From positions 1 through 64,000 of the forward strand of contig JAJFKF010000095.1 of the NCBI GenBank assembly GCA_021773365.1: a stretch of DNA of 64,000 bases. Direction: 5' to 3'. The DNA comes from Gammaproteobacteria bacterium. Its GTDB lineage: Bacteria > Pseudomonadota > Gammaproteobacteria > Steroidobacterales > Steroidobacteraceae. This document shows positions 34,988 through 43,870 of the stretch, piece by piece (positions within the stretch are counted from its first letter, which is position 1; each line of letters opens with the position of its first letter). The notes beneath the pieces were generated by a model. That model was given only the letters and a program-made list of their open reading frames with translations, did not search any database and had not been told where the DNA came from. Made by a program: the position numbers and the translations under genes.

Positions 34988-36072
34988 GTACCGGACACGA
35001 ACAATCGCAGGGGGACTGTACGTCCGCGCAGGCGGCCGGAGAGGCTGCACTGTGGGATGCGCGCCTGCGCGCGCCGGACTGTACGGAGGACAACCATCGG
35101 ACTTTCGTCGAGTGGCGTGACGCGCAACCGGCGAATCGCGCGGCCTTCGAGCAGCTGCAGTCGGTTATCTCGGTTCTGCGCGAGGAGCGGGGCCGTCCTG
35201 GCGCGCGGGCCTTGCGGGACAGCGCATTGGCCATGGCGCATCGGCGCCGTCGCTCGCGGCTGGCCATGGCGGCCGGCATTGCGGTCGCAGTCGCGGCCGG
35301 CTCGCTGTGGCTGGCCATGCCGGAACAGATGAGCAGTATTTCGCGCAATGGCGTGGCGGCCATCGTGCAGGGCTTTGACAGTATCACCGGCAGTCAGCAA
35401 GAACGTTATGTGACCGACATCGGTCAGCGAACCACCGTGACGCTGCGCGACGGATCCATCGTGGAGCTCAATGCCCGAACCGAGATGGTCGTGCGGTTTG
35501 ATGAATCGCGCCGGGATATCGAGCTTCGGGGCGGACAGGCCCTGTTTCGGGTGGCGAAGGATGCGTCGCGACCCTTTGCCGTGCATGCCGCCGGCCGGCA
35601 GATACTGGCCCTGGGTACCGAGTTTGATGTGCGGCTGGATGAGCGTTCGCTGCGGGTGACCTTGCTTGAGGGCAAGGTGAGCGTGGGGCAGGGCGTCGCT
35701 GGCGGCGGTGATCCGGATAGGGTGCTGCGGCCCGGCGAGCAATTGCTGGCGCAACTGCCGGCCGCCGGCAGACGCAAGCCCGCACAGATTGCCAGCGTAC
35801 GGCGGACCGATGTGGAGAAGGTCACGGGCTGGCGCGAGGGGCGTGTATTCGTCGAAGACCTTACGCTGCGCGAAGCGGCGCAGGAGATGAATCGTCACAG
35901 TCCGGTACAGATTGTAGTTGATGATCCGGCGCTGGCGGCGCTGCGCATCAATGGCATGTTCCGGGCTGGTGAGCAGGAGGTGTTTGTCGCCGCGCTGGAA
36001 GACTACTTTCCCATCGCCACGCATCGTTATGGCGACTCCAGTATTGTTCTGACGAGGAAGCAACCCGAGTAG
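34984..36072 (+). CDS. FecR-family anti-sigma regulator (C4)
   Basis: The 362-residue protein has DUF4880 (about 20-60, ALWDARLRAPDCTEDNHRTF), a membrane helix (about 97-117), a FecR domain (about 140-235; LRDGSIVELNARTE, QALFRVAKDASRPF) and a DUF4974 end (about 290-358, AAQEMNRHSPVQIVVDDPAL). It should link the C4 receptor at 36191 to the C4 sigma factor. ATG 34984 overlaps the sigma stop. The NRHS in place of the usual NRYS is a small variation. Confidence 0.92.
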   Translation: MSTGHEQSQGDCTSAQAAGEAALWDARLRAPDCTEDNHRTFVEWRDAQPANRAAFEQLQSVISVLREERGRPGARALRDSALAMAHRRRRSRLAMAAGIAVAVAAGSLWLAMPEQMSSISRNGVAAIVQGFDSITGSQQERYVTDIGQRTTVTLRDGSIVELNARTEMVVRFDESRRDIELRGGQALFRVAKDASRPFAVHAAGRQILALGTEFDVRLDERSLRVTLLEGKVSVGQGVAGGGDPDRVLRPGEQLLAQLPAAGRRKPAQIASVRRTDVEKVTGWREGRVFVEDLTLREAAQEMNRHSPVQIVVDDPALAALRINGMFRAGEQEVFVAALEDYFPIATHRYGDSSIVLTRKQPE

Positions 36073-36119
36073 ATTTTGCAGCGGGTGTTCATTGCGGCCG
36101 ACCGGATCCCTCGGCCGCA

Positions 36120-36151
36120 GCAGGCGGGTTGAAAGAGCAGCTGCGTATTAC
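36120..36151 (+). promoter_or_regulatory. Cassette C4 receptor-gene promoter motif
   Basis: Exact copies of the two C4 boxes (GCAGGCGGGTT, CTGCGTATTAC) lie at the same distance apart as in 34319-34350. The receptor start is 39 bases downstream. Confidence 0.75.
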
Positions 36152-36190
36152 TGGAGTAACAGCAGCTAACTGGCACGGCCAGGGGGATCG

Positions 36191-38983
36191 ATGATGAACT
36201 TCAGCTATCCGGTACGACGTTCCCGCGCCACGGCAGCCCTGATGGCTGCGCTGGCAATGAGCCTGCTTCCGCTGACGCTCAGCGCCGGCGAAATCAAACA
36301 GTTCAATATCAAGAGCCAGCCCCTGCTGGTTGCGCTGGGTGAATTCGCCCGTCAGAGCGACCGGCAGATCCTGTTTTCCACTGAAACCGTTGCCGCCAAG
36401 GAAACCACGGGGATCTCCGGGTCGCTTGATGCCGAAGCCGCGCTGCGCATGCTGCTGAAGGGCACCGGGCTGACCTACCGCATCACCGAGGAAAACACGA
36501 TCCTGGTCGAAGCGCGCTACCCGAATGACCGCAAGGCCGGCAATGGCAGGCAGGATGTGAAGTTTCTGCTTGCCCGGGCCGAAATGCCGGCGGAGTATGC
36601 TGTCGCTGATGAGGAGACTCCAACCACAGAGGAGAAGGTAGCGGCCGGCGAGCTGGAGGTGTTCGGCGAGCGCATCCTCACCCGTAACCGCGCGGCAACG
36701 GTGGAGCCGGTGCTGGTTTATGAATCCGGTTACTTCGAGCGCTTCGAACCCCTGACGCTCAACGACATGCTCAAACGCGTTCCGGGCGTGTACTTCGACA
36801 CGCTGTTCAACCTGCCGCAGAACGCCGTCGGCGGCAACATCGCCGACACCGGTAGCACGCTGCCGCGTTTTCGCAATCTCGACACGCAGCTGTCGCAGAT
36901 CCTCATCAACGGCCGACGCATCGCGGGCATCGATTTCGGCTCCGGCAGCGAGGCTTTTCTCGCCACCATTCCCGCCGAAGCGGTCCAGGAGATTCGCGTC
37001 ATCAGGAGCCCGTCCGCCGCCATCGACAGCGCGGGCGTCGGCATGACGCTGGATGTCGTTCTCAAGGACGGGTCGAACTACAGCGACAGCAGCTGGCGCC
37101 TGGGCGGCGCCTATGTCGACGGCGAACTGGAAGGTGTGGGTTCGGTGAACGTGAGGGGCAGCGCGGAGCGGTACAACTATTCGTTGAGCGCGACCTCGCA
37201 GAATCGCACCGGCACCGGCCGCTCGGTGAGCGATTCCACCAGCGTGCGTTTGCTGACGCTGCCCACCGTGACCTCCACTACCGAAACTTCCTCTCAGGCG
37301 CTGACCCTCTCCTCGCAGCGCGATGCCGACCGCAGCGTCATCGGCAACTTCGCCTTCAGCGCCGGCAGCAGGGGCAGGTTCAACCTCGAGGGAAAATACG
37401 TGGAAACCGGCCGTACGGCCGCCACCGATCAAAGCGGAATTCGCGATTCGGTGGTTACTCAGGCGTTCAGTGACGGCAGTACAGCCGTTTCCGCCTCCCA
37501 GCAGGCGATCTTCGGCCGCACCGCCACCCGTCGCGAATCCTCCAACTACGGACTTGCCCTGGCCTACGATCATGACTTCGGCGCGGTGCAGTGGAGCACT
37601 TTGGGTGGATACGACAGAACAGACCTGGAAACCACCACTGTCACCTCCACGCGTGCCGCCAGCGGCGAAATCTATGTGGCGAACATAGCGGCCGCCGATG
37701 GTAAGGGCGAGCGCTATCAGTTCAACAACCATCTGCTGTGGTCGCCCCGCGAGCGCCATTCGCTGCACCTGGGTCTGGACTGGCAGAGGACCATGGACAG
37801 TAATCCCAATTCCATCATCTCCAATCCGGCCCCTGGCGTGCCGGGCACGCCGGGATTCTTCTCGAACGATACACAGACCGTCAAACGCAGCGACCTGTTT
37901 GCCGTCTATGAATGGCAGGTGAGCGACACCCTGAGCGCGCAGGCGGGTGCGCGGTACGAACGCGCCCGGTACGCATCCCGGGCTGCGCCGGTGGTGGCCT
38001 ACGTGGGTTTCACCGAGGATGATTTCCAGTTCGATCCGGAGGTGCTGTCCCAGGACCGCCGGACCGACTTTTCAGCCACGGTCAGCGGCCTGAACCCGTC
38101 AGTGCACCTGCGCTGGTCGATCGCTCCGGATCACGACCTGCGCCTGTCGGTGGCTAGGACCGTAAGGCGTCCGACCATCGACGAACTCGATCCGGAGGTG
38201 CTGGTGGTGATCAGTGCGGAACCCTCATTCTTCAGTGAGGTCGGCTTCGGCAATCCACAGCTGAAAAACGAGGAAGCACTCGGCGTCGATCTCGGTTACG
38301 ACTGGCGCTTCCGCGACGGTATCATCGGGCTGAATGTTTTCCATCGCCGCATCGAGAACCTGATCGAGCTGGCCGAATTCGGCGTCATCACTTCGCAGCA
38401 GTTCACGGGCCTGCGCCCGGAGCTGGCGGCCGAAGTACAGCGCCTCGCCCAGTTTCTTGCCGCCATGGATCCTCCGCAGCCGTTGCAGCTGCTGGGGCCC
38501 ATCAACAGCGCGAAAACCACGAAGGTAGAGGGCGTGGAGCTCGACATGAGTTTTCCGCTTGCCTTCATCAGCGATGCGGCGCATCTGTACATGAACGCCA
38601 CTTATTCGCAGCAGCGGCGGGCGGCGGAGCCGTCCATCGAATCCTCCGCCGTCAACCTGGCTTACGATCATCAGTTCCAGTCCATCGGCCTGACCTATGG
38701 AGCCAGTTTCAACTGGGTCACGCGTGACAAGGATCACTCGGAAATACCGGGCATTCTCGAGTTCAACCGGGTGCGGGAGCTGCAGCCGAATGTAGAGATG
38801 TTCCTGGAGAAGAAGCTCGGGCGCAGCCTGCTGGTGCGGGCGACGGTGGAAAACCTCTTCGATGCCGAGGAGGAACAAGTGATCGATCAACAGCTCACCG
38901 GCTTCGTGAACAACACCAGCCATCAGGTCCGCCTGACCGAAAGCGATCCGCGTTTTCTGCTGACCTTCCGCGGCCGCTTCTGA
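36191..38983 (+). CDS. TonB-dependent receptor with STN domain (C4)
   Basis: The 930-residue protein has a signal peptide (about 1-32, ending LTLSAGE), STN (about 35-105, LLVALGEFARQSDRQILFSTE), a linker, the TonB-box-like ELEVFGERILTRNR, a plug with YFERFEPLTLNDMLKRVPGV and SAGVGMTLDVVLKDG, and a barrel ending FRGRF. It is a close paralogue of the C3 receptor, sharing the unusual plug and much of the barrel (for example LGVDLGYDWRFRDGIIGLNV). AGGGGG precedes ATG 36191. The ligand is unknown. The TlpA-like gene starts two bases after its stop. Confidence 0.93.
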   Translation: MMNFSYPVRRSRATAALMAALAMSLLPLTLSAGEIKQFNIKSQPLLVALGEFARQSDRQILFSTETVAAKETTGISGSLDAEAALRMLLKGTGLTYRITEENTILVEARYPNDRKAGNGRQDVKFLLARAEMPAEYAVADEETPTTEEKVAAGELEVFGERILTRNRAATVEPVLVYESGYFERFEPLTLNDMLKRVPGVYFDTLFNLPQNAVGGNIADTGSTLPRFRNLDTQLSQILINGRRIAGIDFGSGSEAFLATIPAEAVQEIRVIRSPSAAIDSAGVGMTLDVVLKDGSNYSDSSWRLGGAYVDGELEGVGSVNVRGSAERYNYSLSATSQNRTGTGRSVSDSTSVRLLTLPTVTSTTETSSQALTLSSQRDADRSVIGNFAFSAGSRGRFNLEGKYVETGRTAATDQSGIRDSVVTQAFSDGSTAVSASQQAIFGRTATRRESSNYGLALAYDHDFGAVQWSTLGGYDRTDLETTTVTSTRAASGEIYVANIAAADGKGERYQFNNHLLWSPRERHSLHLGLDWQRTMDSNPNSIISNPAPGVPGTPGFFSNDTQTVKRSDLFAVYEWQVSDTLSAQAGARYERARYASRAAPVVAYVGFTEDDFQFDPEVLSQDRRTDFSATVSGLNPSVHLRWSIAPDHDLRLSVARTVRRPTIDELDPEVLVVISAEPSFFSEVGFGNPQLKNEEALGVDLGYDWRFRDGIIGLNVFHRRIENLIELAEFGVITSQQFTGLRPELAAEVQRLAQFLAAMDPPQPLQLLGPINSAKTTKVEGVELDMSFPLAFISDAAHLYMNATYSQQRRAAEPSIESSAVNLAYDHQFQSIGLTYGASFNWVTRDKDHSEIPGILEFNRVRELQPNVEMFLEKKLGRSLLVRATVENLFDAEEEQVIDQQLTGFVNNTSHQVRLTESDPRFLLTFRGRF

Positions 38984-38984
38984 A

Positions 38985-40463
38985 ATGTCCATGCGGACCT
39001 TGCCGCGCTCCTGGATCGTGGCGGGCGCGATCGCGCTGTTGCAGACGGGTGGCGCATATGCGGCCACCGCGGCGCCCGGACGTCCGGTGGCGGGCCGTCC
39101 GTGCCCCGACTTCGTGCTGGAGGATGTCTCTTATTTTCGTTCGCCCCGCGCCGCGCTGGCGGATTTCCGCGGTCGCTGGCTGATCCTGGATTTCTGGACG
39201 CGGCGCTGCCCCAGTTGCATTGCCGGATTTGCCAAGATGAATCGCCTGCAACAGCAGTTTGGTGAGGATATCCAGTTCATGCTGGTAGGCCGCCGGGAGG
39301 CGGAGTACGCCACGGATATCAGCAAGGTGTATGAACGTTATCGCGACAAGATGCAGCTGCAGCTTGCTTCCGCGTACAGCACGGACCTGTTCGTGAGCTG
39401 GCAAGTGACCGCGGTGCCGTATCTGCTCATCATCGACCCGCAGGGCGTCGTTCGTGCCGTCACCGATGGCCGCGATATGACGGAGGAGAAGCTGCAGGCG
39501 CTGCTGGAGGGCGGTAACCCCGCTTTCTTTTACAATGAAAATATTCCCTTCGACCCCTCCAGGCTGCTGCTGGAGGAAGGCAACGGCGGCACCGCAGACG
39601 ATCTGCTGTACCGGTCCATCCTGGCGCGCTGGCGTGGCGGCCGGCAATACCTGCCGACCGCGGTTCGGGTCGACCCCGAGGCCGATGACACGCGTTTCCA
39701 GGCGGCCGGACTGTTGTTGCGCTGGCTGTACAACTACGCCTACTTCGGCCAGCCGATGTGGCGTTTCGAGGATCCGTTATATGGCAGGGTATGGCAGCGG
39801 CCGCTGCTCGAGATTGCCGATCCATCGGCTTTCGACTATGACTTCGTCAATCTGACCGGGCTGTATAGCTATAGCGTCACCGTACCGCCCGGGAAAGGCG
39901 ATCAGCAGCACCTCATGAACATCATGCAGCGGGATCTACGGGACGGTTTCGGCTATGAGGTGGCAGTACAAAGTCGCCAGATGCCCTACTGGCGGCTGAC
40001 GGCCACCGAGACTGCGCGAAGCGGGTTGAAGACACGCGGGCCGGTGGGCGAAACGGTGCAGGACTTCGTCGGTTTCAGCTTCCATGATGTGCCGGTGGGA
40101 AAAGTGCTGGCGGCGATCCAGGGTTATCACCAGGATGAGCCGCCCTTCATCGACGAGACCGGCATCGTGGGCAACATCGATCTCACGATCGAGGTGGTCA
40201 TGACAGATTTCGCGGCCGTCAGGCAGGCTTTGCGCGTCCACGGGCTACAGCTGGAGCCGGCGGCGCAGCCGATGACGGTGCTGGTGATCACGGATCCGCA
40301 ACCGGCGTCCTCGCGCTTGCCTGCGGGCGGCAGGCCCGATCAGTCCGATCGCGCGACAGCTATAGATGAGTTGTCGCGGCGCTATCCTTGTCAGTCCTGG
40401 ACGCGCTGCTCGAACAGCGCGCCGAACTGCGCGGTAATCTCGCCGGCATCCTCAATCGAATGA
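38985..40463 (+). CDS. TlpA-like periplasmic thioredoxin protein with sigma-remnant tail (C4)
   Basis: The 492-residue frame has a signal peptide (about 1-27, ending GGAYAAT) and a thioredoxin/AhpC-TSA domain (about 35-165) with a CxxC site TRRCPSCIAGF and a VPYLLI cis-Pro. A long C-terminal part ends in a DUF3738-like module (VRQALRVHGLQLEPAAQP, VLVITDP). Residues from about 453 (QSDRATAIDELSRRY) are the N-terminus of a sigma gene in frame, followed by about 24 residues antisense to the nitronate monooxygenase gene. The native protein probably ended near 40310. It should act as a periplasmic redox partner of the C4 receptor system. Confidence 0.82.
   Translation: MSMRTLPRSWIVAGAIALLQTGGAYAATAAPGRPVAGRPCPDFVLEDVSYFRSPRAALADFRGRWLILDFWTRRCPSCIAGFAKMNRLQQQFGEDIQFMLVGRREAEYATDISKVYERYRDKMQLQLASAYSTDLFVSWQVTAVPYLLIIDPQGVVRAVTDGRDMTEEKLQALLEGGNPAFFYNENIPFDPSRLLLEEGNGGTADDLLYRSILARWRGGRQYLPTAVRVDPEADDTRFQAAGLLLRWLYNYAYFGQPMWRFEDPLYGRVWQRPLLEIADPSAFDYDFVNLTGLYSYSVTVPPGKGDQQHLMNIMQRDLRDGFGYEVAVQSRQMPYWRLTATETARSGLKTRGPVGETVQDFVGFSFHDVPVGKVLAAIQGYHQDEPPFIDETGIVGNIDLTIEVVMTDFAAVRQALRVHGLQLEPAAQPMTVLVITDPQPASSRLPAGGRPDQSDRATAIDELSRRYPCQSWTRCSNSAPNCAVISPASSIE
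40341..40386 (+). pseudogene. Remnant of a FecI-type sigma gene fused to the preceding frame
   Basis: These 46 bases match 34466-34511 in the C4 sigma gene at 38 positions. The translation QSDRATAIDELSRRY matches QSDRATAISELSQRY in the same relative frame. The match stops abruptly five bases before the end of the convergent nitronate monooxygenase gene. It is the 5' scar of a lost cassette. Confidence 0.8.
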
Positions 40464-41416
40464 ACGGCGCCGGCACTCCTGCCGGCCTGCCAGTACTCAT
40501 CGTAGCCGGTGCTTTGCTTCTTCGGATTGACGATGCTCTTCTTGAAATCACGAAAGGACTTCAGCGAATAGTACAACCGCATCCAGTGCTTGAACCTGCG
40601 ATGTGACAACAACCATCGCGCCACCGGACCTGCGCGCGTACCCAGCCGTTCCACCAGCGGTGTGCGGATGACCGCCACCGGGACGCCGGTCAGGCGCTCG
40701 GTCAGGACGATATCCTCCACGCCTGCCTTCAAGATGGCCTGTTTGTAGGGTTCGGAGGCCTGGCACTGCGTGGTAGCTACAAAGCGTGTGCCCATCTGCA
40801 CGGCGCCGTAGCCCAGCCGCAGCATCCCGGTGAACGCATCCGCATCACCCACGCCGCCGGCGCACACCAGCGGTTTGCCCAGTGGCTGCAGTTCCTCGAA
40901 CAGGGCCTGCGGATCGCGGGTGCCCGCATGGCCGCCCGCCAGGCTGTTGACACAGATCAGGCCGTCGACGCCTGCGTCCACGGCCTTCTGCCCCCATTTG
41001 TGCTCGGTGACGTCGTGATAGACCACGCCACCAGCCTCATGCACCCGCTTGCATACCCAGGATGGATTGCCCAGCGCGGTAATAAAGAATCGTATGCCTT
41101 CCTCCAGGGACTCCTCCATGAAGCGCCGCATGCGTTCGAGGTAGACCTTTGAGGACGCCTCGATGAGCAGGTTCAGGCCGACGGGCCTGTCGGTCAGGCT
41201 GCGTATCTTCCGCAGGCCCTGTTTGAACTCATAGCCGTAGACATACGTAAGAGAGAGCGGCTGGACAATGGCTAGACCGCCGGCTTCCGCCACGCTGGCG
41301 ATCAGTTCGGGATTGCTGCACGGGTACATTGCCCCGCAGATCAGGGGATAGCGTACGCCGCTGTGGCGCAGGAAGGCCGCGGTGAAAGGGTTGGTTTGTG
41401 CGGGCGGGGGCTGCAT
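40391..41416 (-). CDS. Nitronate monooxygenase (2-nitropropane dioxygenase-like)
   Basis: The 341-residue TIM-barrel flavoprotein shows the family motifs: PLICGAMYPCSNPELIASVA at the start, the FMN-binding VNSLAGGHAGTRDP with the conserved His, and CAGGVGDADAF and GYGAVQMGTRFVA phosphate-binding loops. It should oxidise alkyl nitronates such as propionate 3-nitronate with FMN and oxygen, in the cytoplasm. Its start is seven bases after the stop of the DUF4442 gene, so the two form a small operon. Its 3' end directly abuts the sigma remnant, marking a rearrangement border. Confidence 0.88.
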   Translation of the reverse strand: MQPPPAQTNPFTAAFLRHSGVRYPLICGAMYPCSNPELIASVAEAGGLAIVQPLSLTYVYGYEFKQGLRKIRSLTDRPVGLNLLIEASSKVYLERMRRFMEESLEEGIRFFITALGNPSWVCKRVHEAGGVVYHDVTEHKWGQKAVDAGVDGLICVNSLAGGHAGTRDPQALFEELQPLGKPLVCAGGVGDADAFTGMLRLGYGAVQMGTRFVATTQCQASEPYKQAILKAGVEDIVLTERLTGVPVAVIRTPLVERLGTRAGPVARWLLSHRRFKHWMRLYYSLKSFRDFKKSIVNPKKQSTGYDEYWQAGRSAGAVHSIEDAGEITAQFGALFEQRVQD

Positions 41417-41423
41417 GTGCCGC

Positions 41424-41924
41424 TCAGTTCTTCTGCGGTCCCACGACCCACAGTGCGGTCACGCGCGATACGCAATCGTTGGCGGCATCAAGAATCTCAC
41501 CATGCACTTCGATGTCCCTGGAGGTCACAGCCTCTCCGGGCGCGAACGGCGGTGAAATCCTCGCCACGGCCCGCAAAGTGCCGCGGGCTTTCTTCAGATA
41601 CTCCAGCTGGATGGACTTGAGAATGGCGCGCGCCTCCGGCGGCAGGCTGCTGATGACACACAGGCCGGTGGCCATCTCGCCCAGGTTGGCCAGGGCGATG
41701 GCGTGCACGGATTTGAGGTGATTGCGTACCGCCGGCCGGTCGCGCATCGAGACCTCGACGTGGCCGCGCTCCAGGATTTGAATTCTGGGAGATACAGAAC
41801 CGCTGTAACGGGCGCTGTGGCCGACGAACCAGGAAAACAAACGGCGGCCCATGGCAGTGCCGCCCAGCCTTTCCCACATGGAAAGCAGCATTTCCGGCCC
41901 GATCTTGCGATTCGCCTCCGGCAT
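41424..41924 (-). CDS. DUF4442 hot-dog-fold (thioesterase-like) protein
   Basis: The 166-residue protein looks like a hot-dog fold: a helix with NHLKSVHAIALANLGEMATG (the family's central helix), followed by strands such as ILKSIQLEYLKKARGTLRAV. DUF4442 proteins are related to acyl-CoA thioesterases (PaaI-like), but substrates are mostly unknown. No membrane or signal segments are seen. It is the first gene of a pair with the nitronate monooxygenase, which might suggest handling of an acyl or nitro-acid intermediate (inference). Confidence 0.8.
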   Translation of the reverse strand: MPEANRKIGPEMLLSMWERLGGTAMGRRLFSWFVGHSARYSGSVSPRIQILERGHVEVSMRDRPAVRNHLKSVHAIALANLGEMATGLCVISSLPPEARAILKSIQLEYLKKARGTLRAVARISPPFAPGEAVTSRDIEVHGEILDAANDCVSRVTALWVVGPQKN

Positions 41925-41996
41925 GCCGGCATTCTATGCCTGCCCGGTGGCGAGTTCGAATTATTCGCGCACGGCTCCCACGGCGAGCCGGATCGA

Positions 41997-43763
41997 TCAG
42001 TCCAGGATTTGCTGCGTGCGTCGTACCGGGTAAAGATTCAGCCGCTCATCCCAGGAGGGGTGCAGGCGGTAGAAAAACTCCAGCCGTGCCGACGGGCTGG
42101 CGGCGAACTCGCGATCAGTGGCCAGCCGGTGGTTGAACTCTTCCCGCAGCGCCGGGTCGGCGGCCAGCATCTCGCGGCCCACGGTCTCGGCGACATAGCT
42201 CGCCATGTACTCTTTGCGTTCGAAGTGGGCATTGAAGAACCCCCAGGCGGCGAGCGAATCCGGCGCGTGTGGTTCCAGCAGGGCCATGACCAGGCGGGCC
42301 TTCGGCTGGGCGATGGGCACAAACAATGTACCGGCGGCAACGGGAAGTGATTCGGTTGCCCAGTCGCCGCCAAGTCTTGCGGTCATGTGTCCCTCGTAGG
42401 AGCTGGTACCGAACTGGACCTGGCTGGCGCGGAATACTTCCAGTGCCATCTGTTGCCGCGACTGCTTCAGTATCCGGTAGTCAATATCATGCGTGTCGAG
42501 CTTCCCGGCCAGCCACTTGGCCTGCGCGGGCGGGATGAGATAGCCACCGCGTGGCGCGGCTACTTCCAATGCGGGCACCACTTCGTTGTACAGCGGCACG
42601 CGCCAGATCTGCGGTGTTGACGGATCGTAGCTGAGTGCCAAGGCGCCGGAGAGGGCGGAGGGCTCGTGGGTGTAGGCATAGCCCTTGAAATCGATGGTGA
42701 CATGTTTGTCTGTATTTTTGTACGCCAGCGTCACCTTGCTGCCGCCGAGGGTGCGGGAATGGCCGTCAGCCTTCTTCGCTGCCTGCAGCCAGGTGGCGCC
42801 GTCGCGTACCGCAAGTTCCGTCATGGCAATGATGGCGTCGTGCGTCACCCGCACGCGGGTTGGATAGTCCTTCCAGGAATGAGTTTCTATCAGCACGACG
42901 AAGCGGTTGCGCAGAGCCCAGTAGCCGGTGGAAAAGCGCGGCGAGTAGGTGTCCTGCTGAAAACCGGAAGTCGGGTCGTTGCCGTTACGCAGCGAAGGAT
43001 AGAAATCCACCGGCAGCGAGCCCCTGGCGGTAAGCCGGCCATTGATGTCCGCGAGCAATGCGGCGCCTAGCGGCTGCAGACCTGCGTCGCCCAGGTACTT
43101 CGGCTCGACCTGTACTGCCACATCATGCTGGAACTGCGCGCCGTCGGTGGCATGCAGGTCGGCATAGAGAATGGGATCCCACTCGTTCAGCAGCCGCAGC
43201 ATGGCCTGCATTTCGGGTGCATCGGCCTTGGTGTAGTCGCGGTTGAGGTTTAGGTTCTGCGCCGTGGCGCGCCAGCCCATTTCTTCCGGGCCATTCTGGT
43301 TGGGCCGGTTCCAGGCGCTGAAGCGTTCATGGCCATCGACGCTGAATACCGGAACGAATACGAAGACCAGTTTTTCGAGGGCGCCGGGTGCGGTTCGATT
43401 CTCCAGCAGACCCCGCAGAGCGAGAAAACCGGCGTCCTTGCCGTCGATTTCGCCGGCGTGGATGCCGCCCTGGAAGAGGAGTACCGGCAGATTGCGGGCA
43501 TGGGCATCGACGGCGTTCAGCGCACCGGTGCGCGATGCGGCCAGTGCCAGCATCGGTCGGCCTTCCGGAGTTCGACCGAACTCGAAGCAGCGCACTGCCT
43601 GAGGCCATTTCGCCGCGTAGGCTTCGCACAGCCGCTCGACTTCCTCGTAGCGGCCGGTCTGGCGGAAATCAGTTCGCTCGGCGACGGTAGTCAGAGTGTC
43701 CTGGGCAGACGCAGCTGCACCCGTGAGCAGGGCGATAGCGACAATAAGAATTCGAGATGACAT
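41997..43763 (-). CDS. Secreted M14-family zinc metallocarboxypeptidase
   Basis: The 588-residue protein has a signal peptide (1-20, ending AAASAQ) and an M14 domain at about 35-320. Zinc ligands are His102 and Glu105 in IHAGEIDGKD and His204 in ADLHATDG. The substrate-binding pair NLNRDY and the catalytic Glu293 in IETHSWKD are present. It should trim C-terminal residues from peptides in the periplasm or outside. A C-terminal extension of about 270 residues follows. AGGAGG six bases before ATG 43763 sets the start. It is a second secreted peptidase in the window, besides those at 5018 and 48521. Confidence 0.9.
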   Translation of the reverse strand: MSSRILIVAIALLTGAAASAQDTLTTVAERTDFRQTGRYEEVERLCEAYAAKWPQAVRCFEFGRTPEGRPMLALAASRTGALNAVDAHARNLPVLLFQGGIHAGEIDGKDAGFLALRGLLENRTAPGALEKLVFVFVPVFSVDGHERFSAWNRPNQNGPEEMGWRATAQNLNLNRDYTKADAPEMQAMLRLLNEWDPILYADLHATDGAQFQHDVAVQVEPKYLGDAGLQPLGAALLADINGRLTARGSLPVDFYPSLRNGNDPTSGFQQDTYSPRFSTGYWALRNRFVVLIETHSWKDYPTRVRVTHDAIIAMTELAVRDGATWLQAAKKADGHSRTLGGSKVTLAYKNTDKHVTIDFKGYAYTHEPSALSGALALSYDPSTPQIWRVPLYNEVVPALEVAAPRGGYLIPPAQAKWLAGKLDTHDIDYRILKQSRQQMALEVFRASQVQFGTSSYEGHMTARLGGDWATESLPVAAGTLFVPIAQPKARLVMALLEPHAPDSLAAWGFFNAHFERKEYMASYVAETVGREMLAADPALREEFNHRLATDREFAASPSARLEFFYRLHPSWDERLNLYPVRRTQQILD

Positions 43764-43870
43764 GTCGGTCCTCCTGATGGGCCTGTTGTTGTTCTGACGG
43801 ACAGCCCATAGACCTGCCCGTACGCCTGAAGTTGCACGGTTGCCGTGGCGATCGTGCTGGTCACCGCGGA

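Noticed and set aside
36089-37768. 559-codon open frame on the - strand opposite the C4 receptor
   Set aside because: It is a shadow of a strongly conserved receptor; the Gly/His/Gln-rich translation has no recognisable domain.
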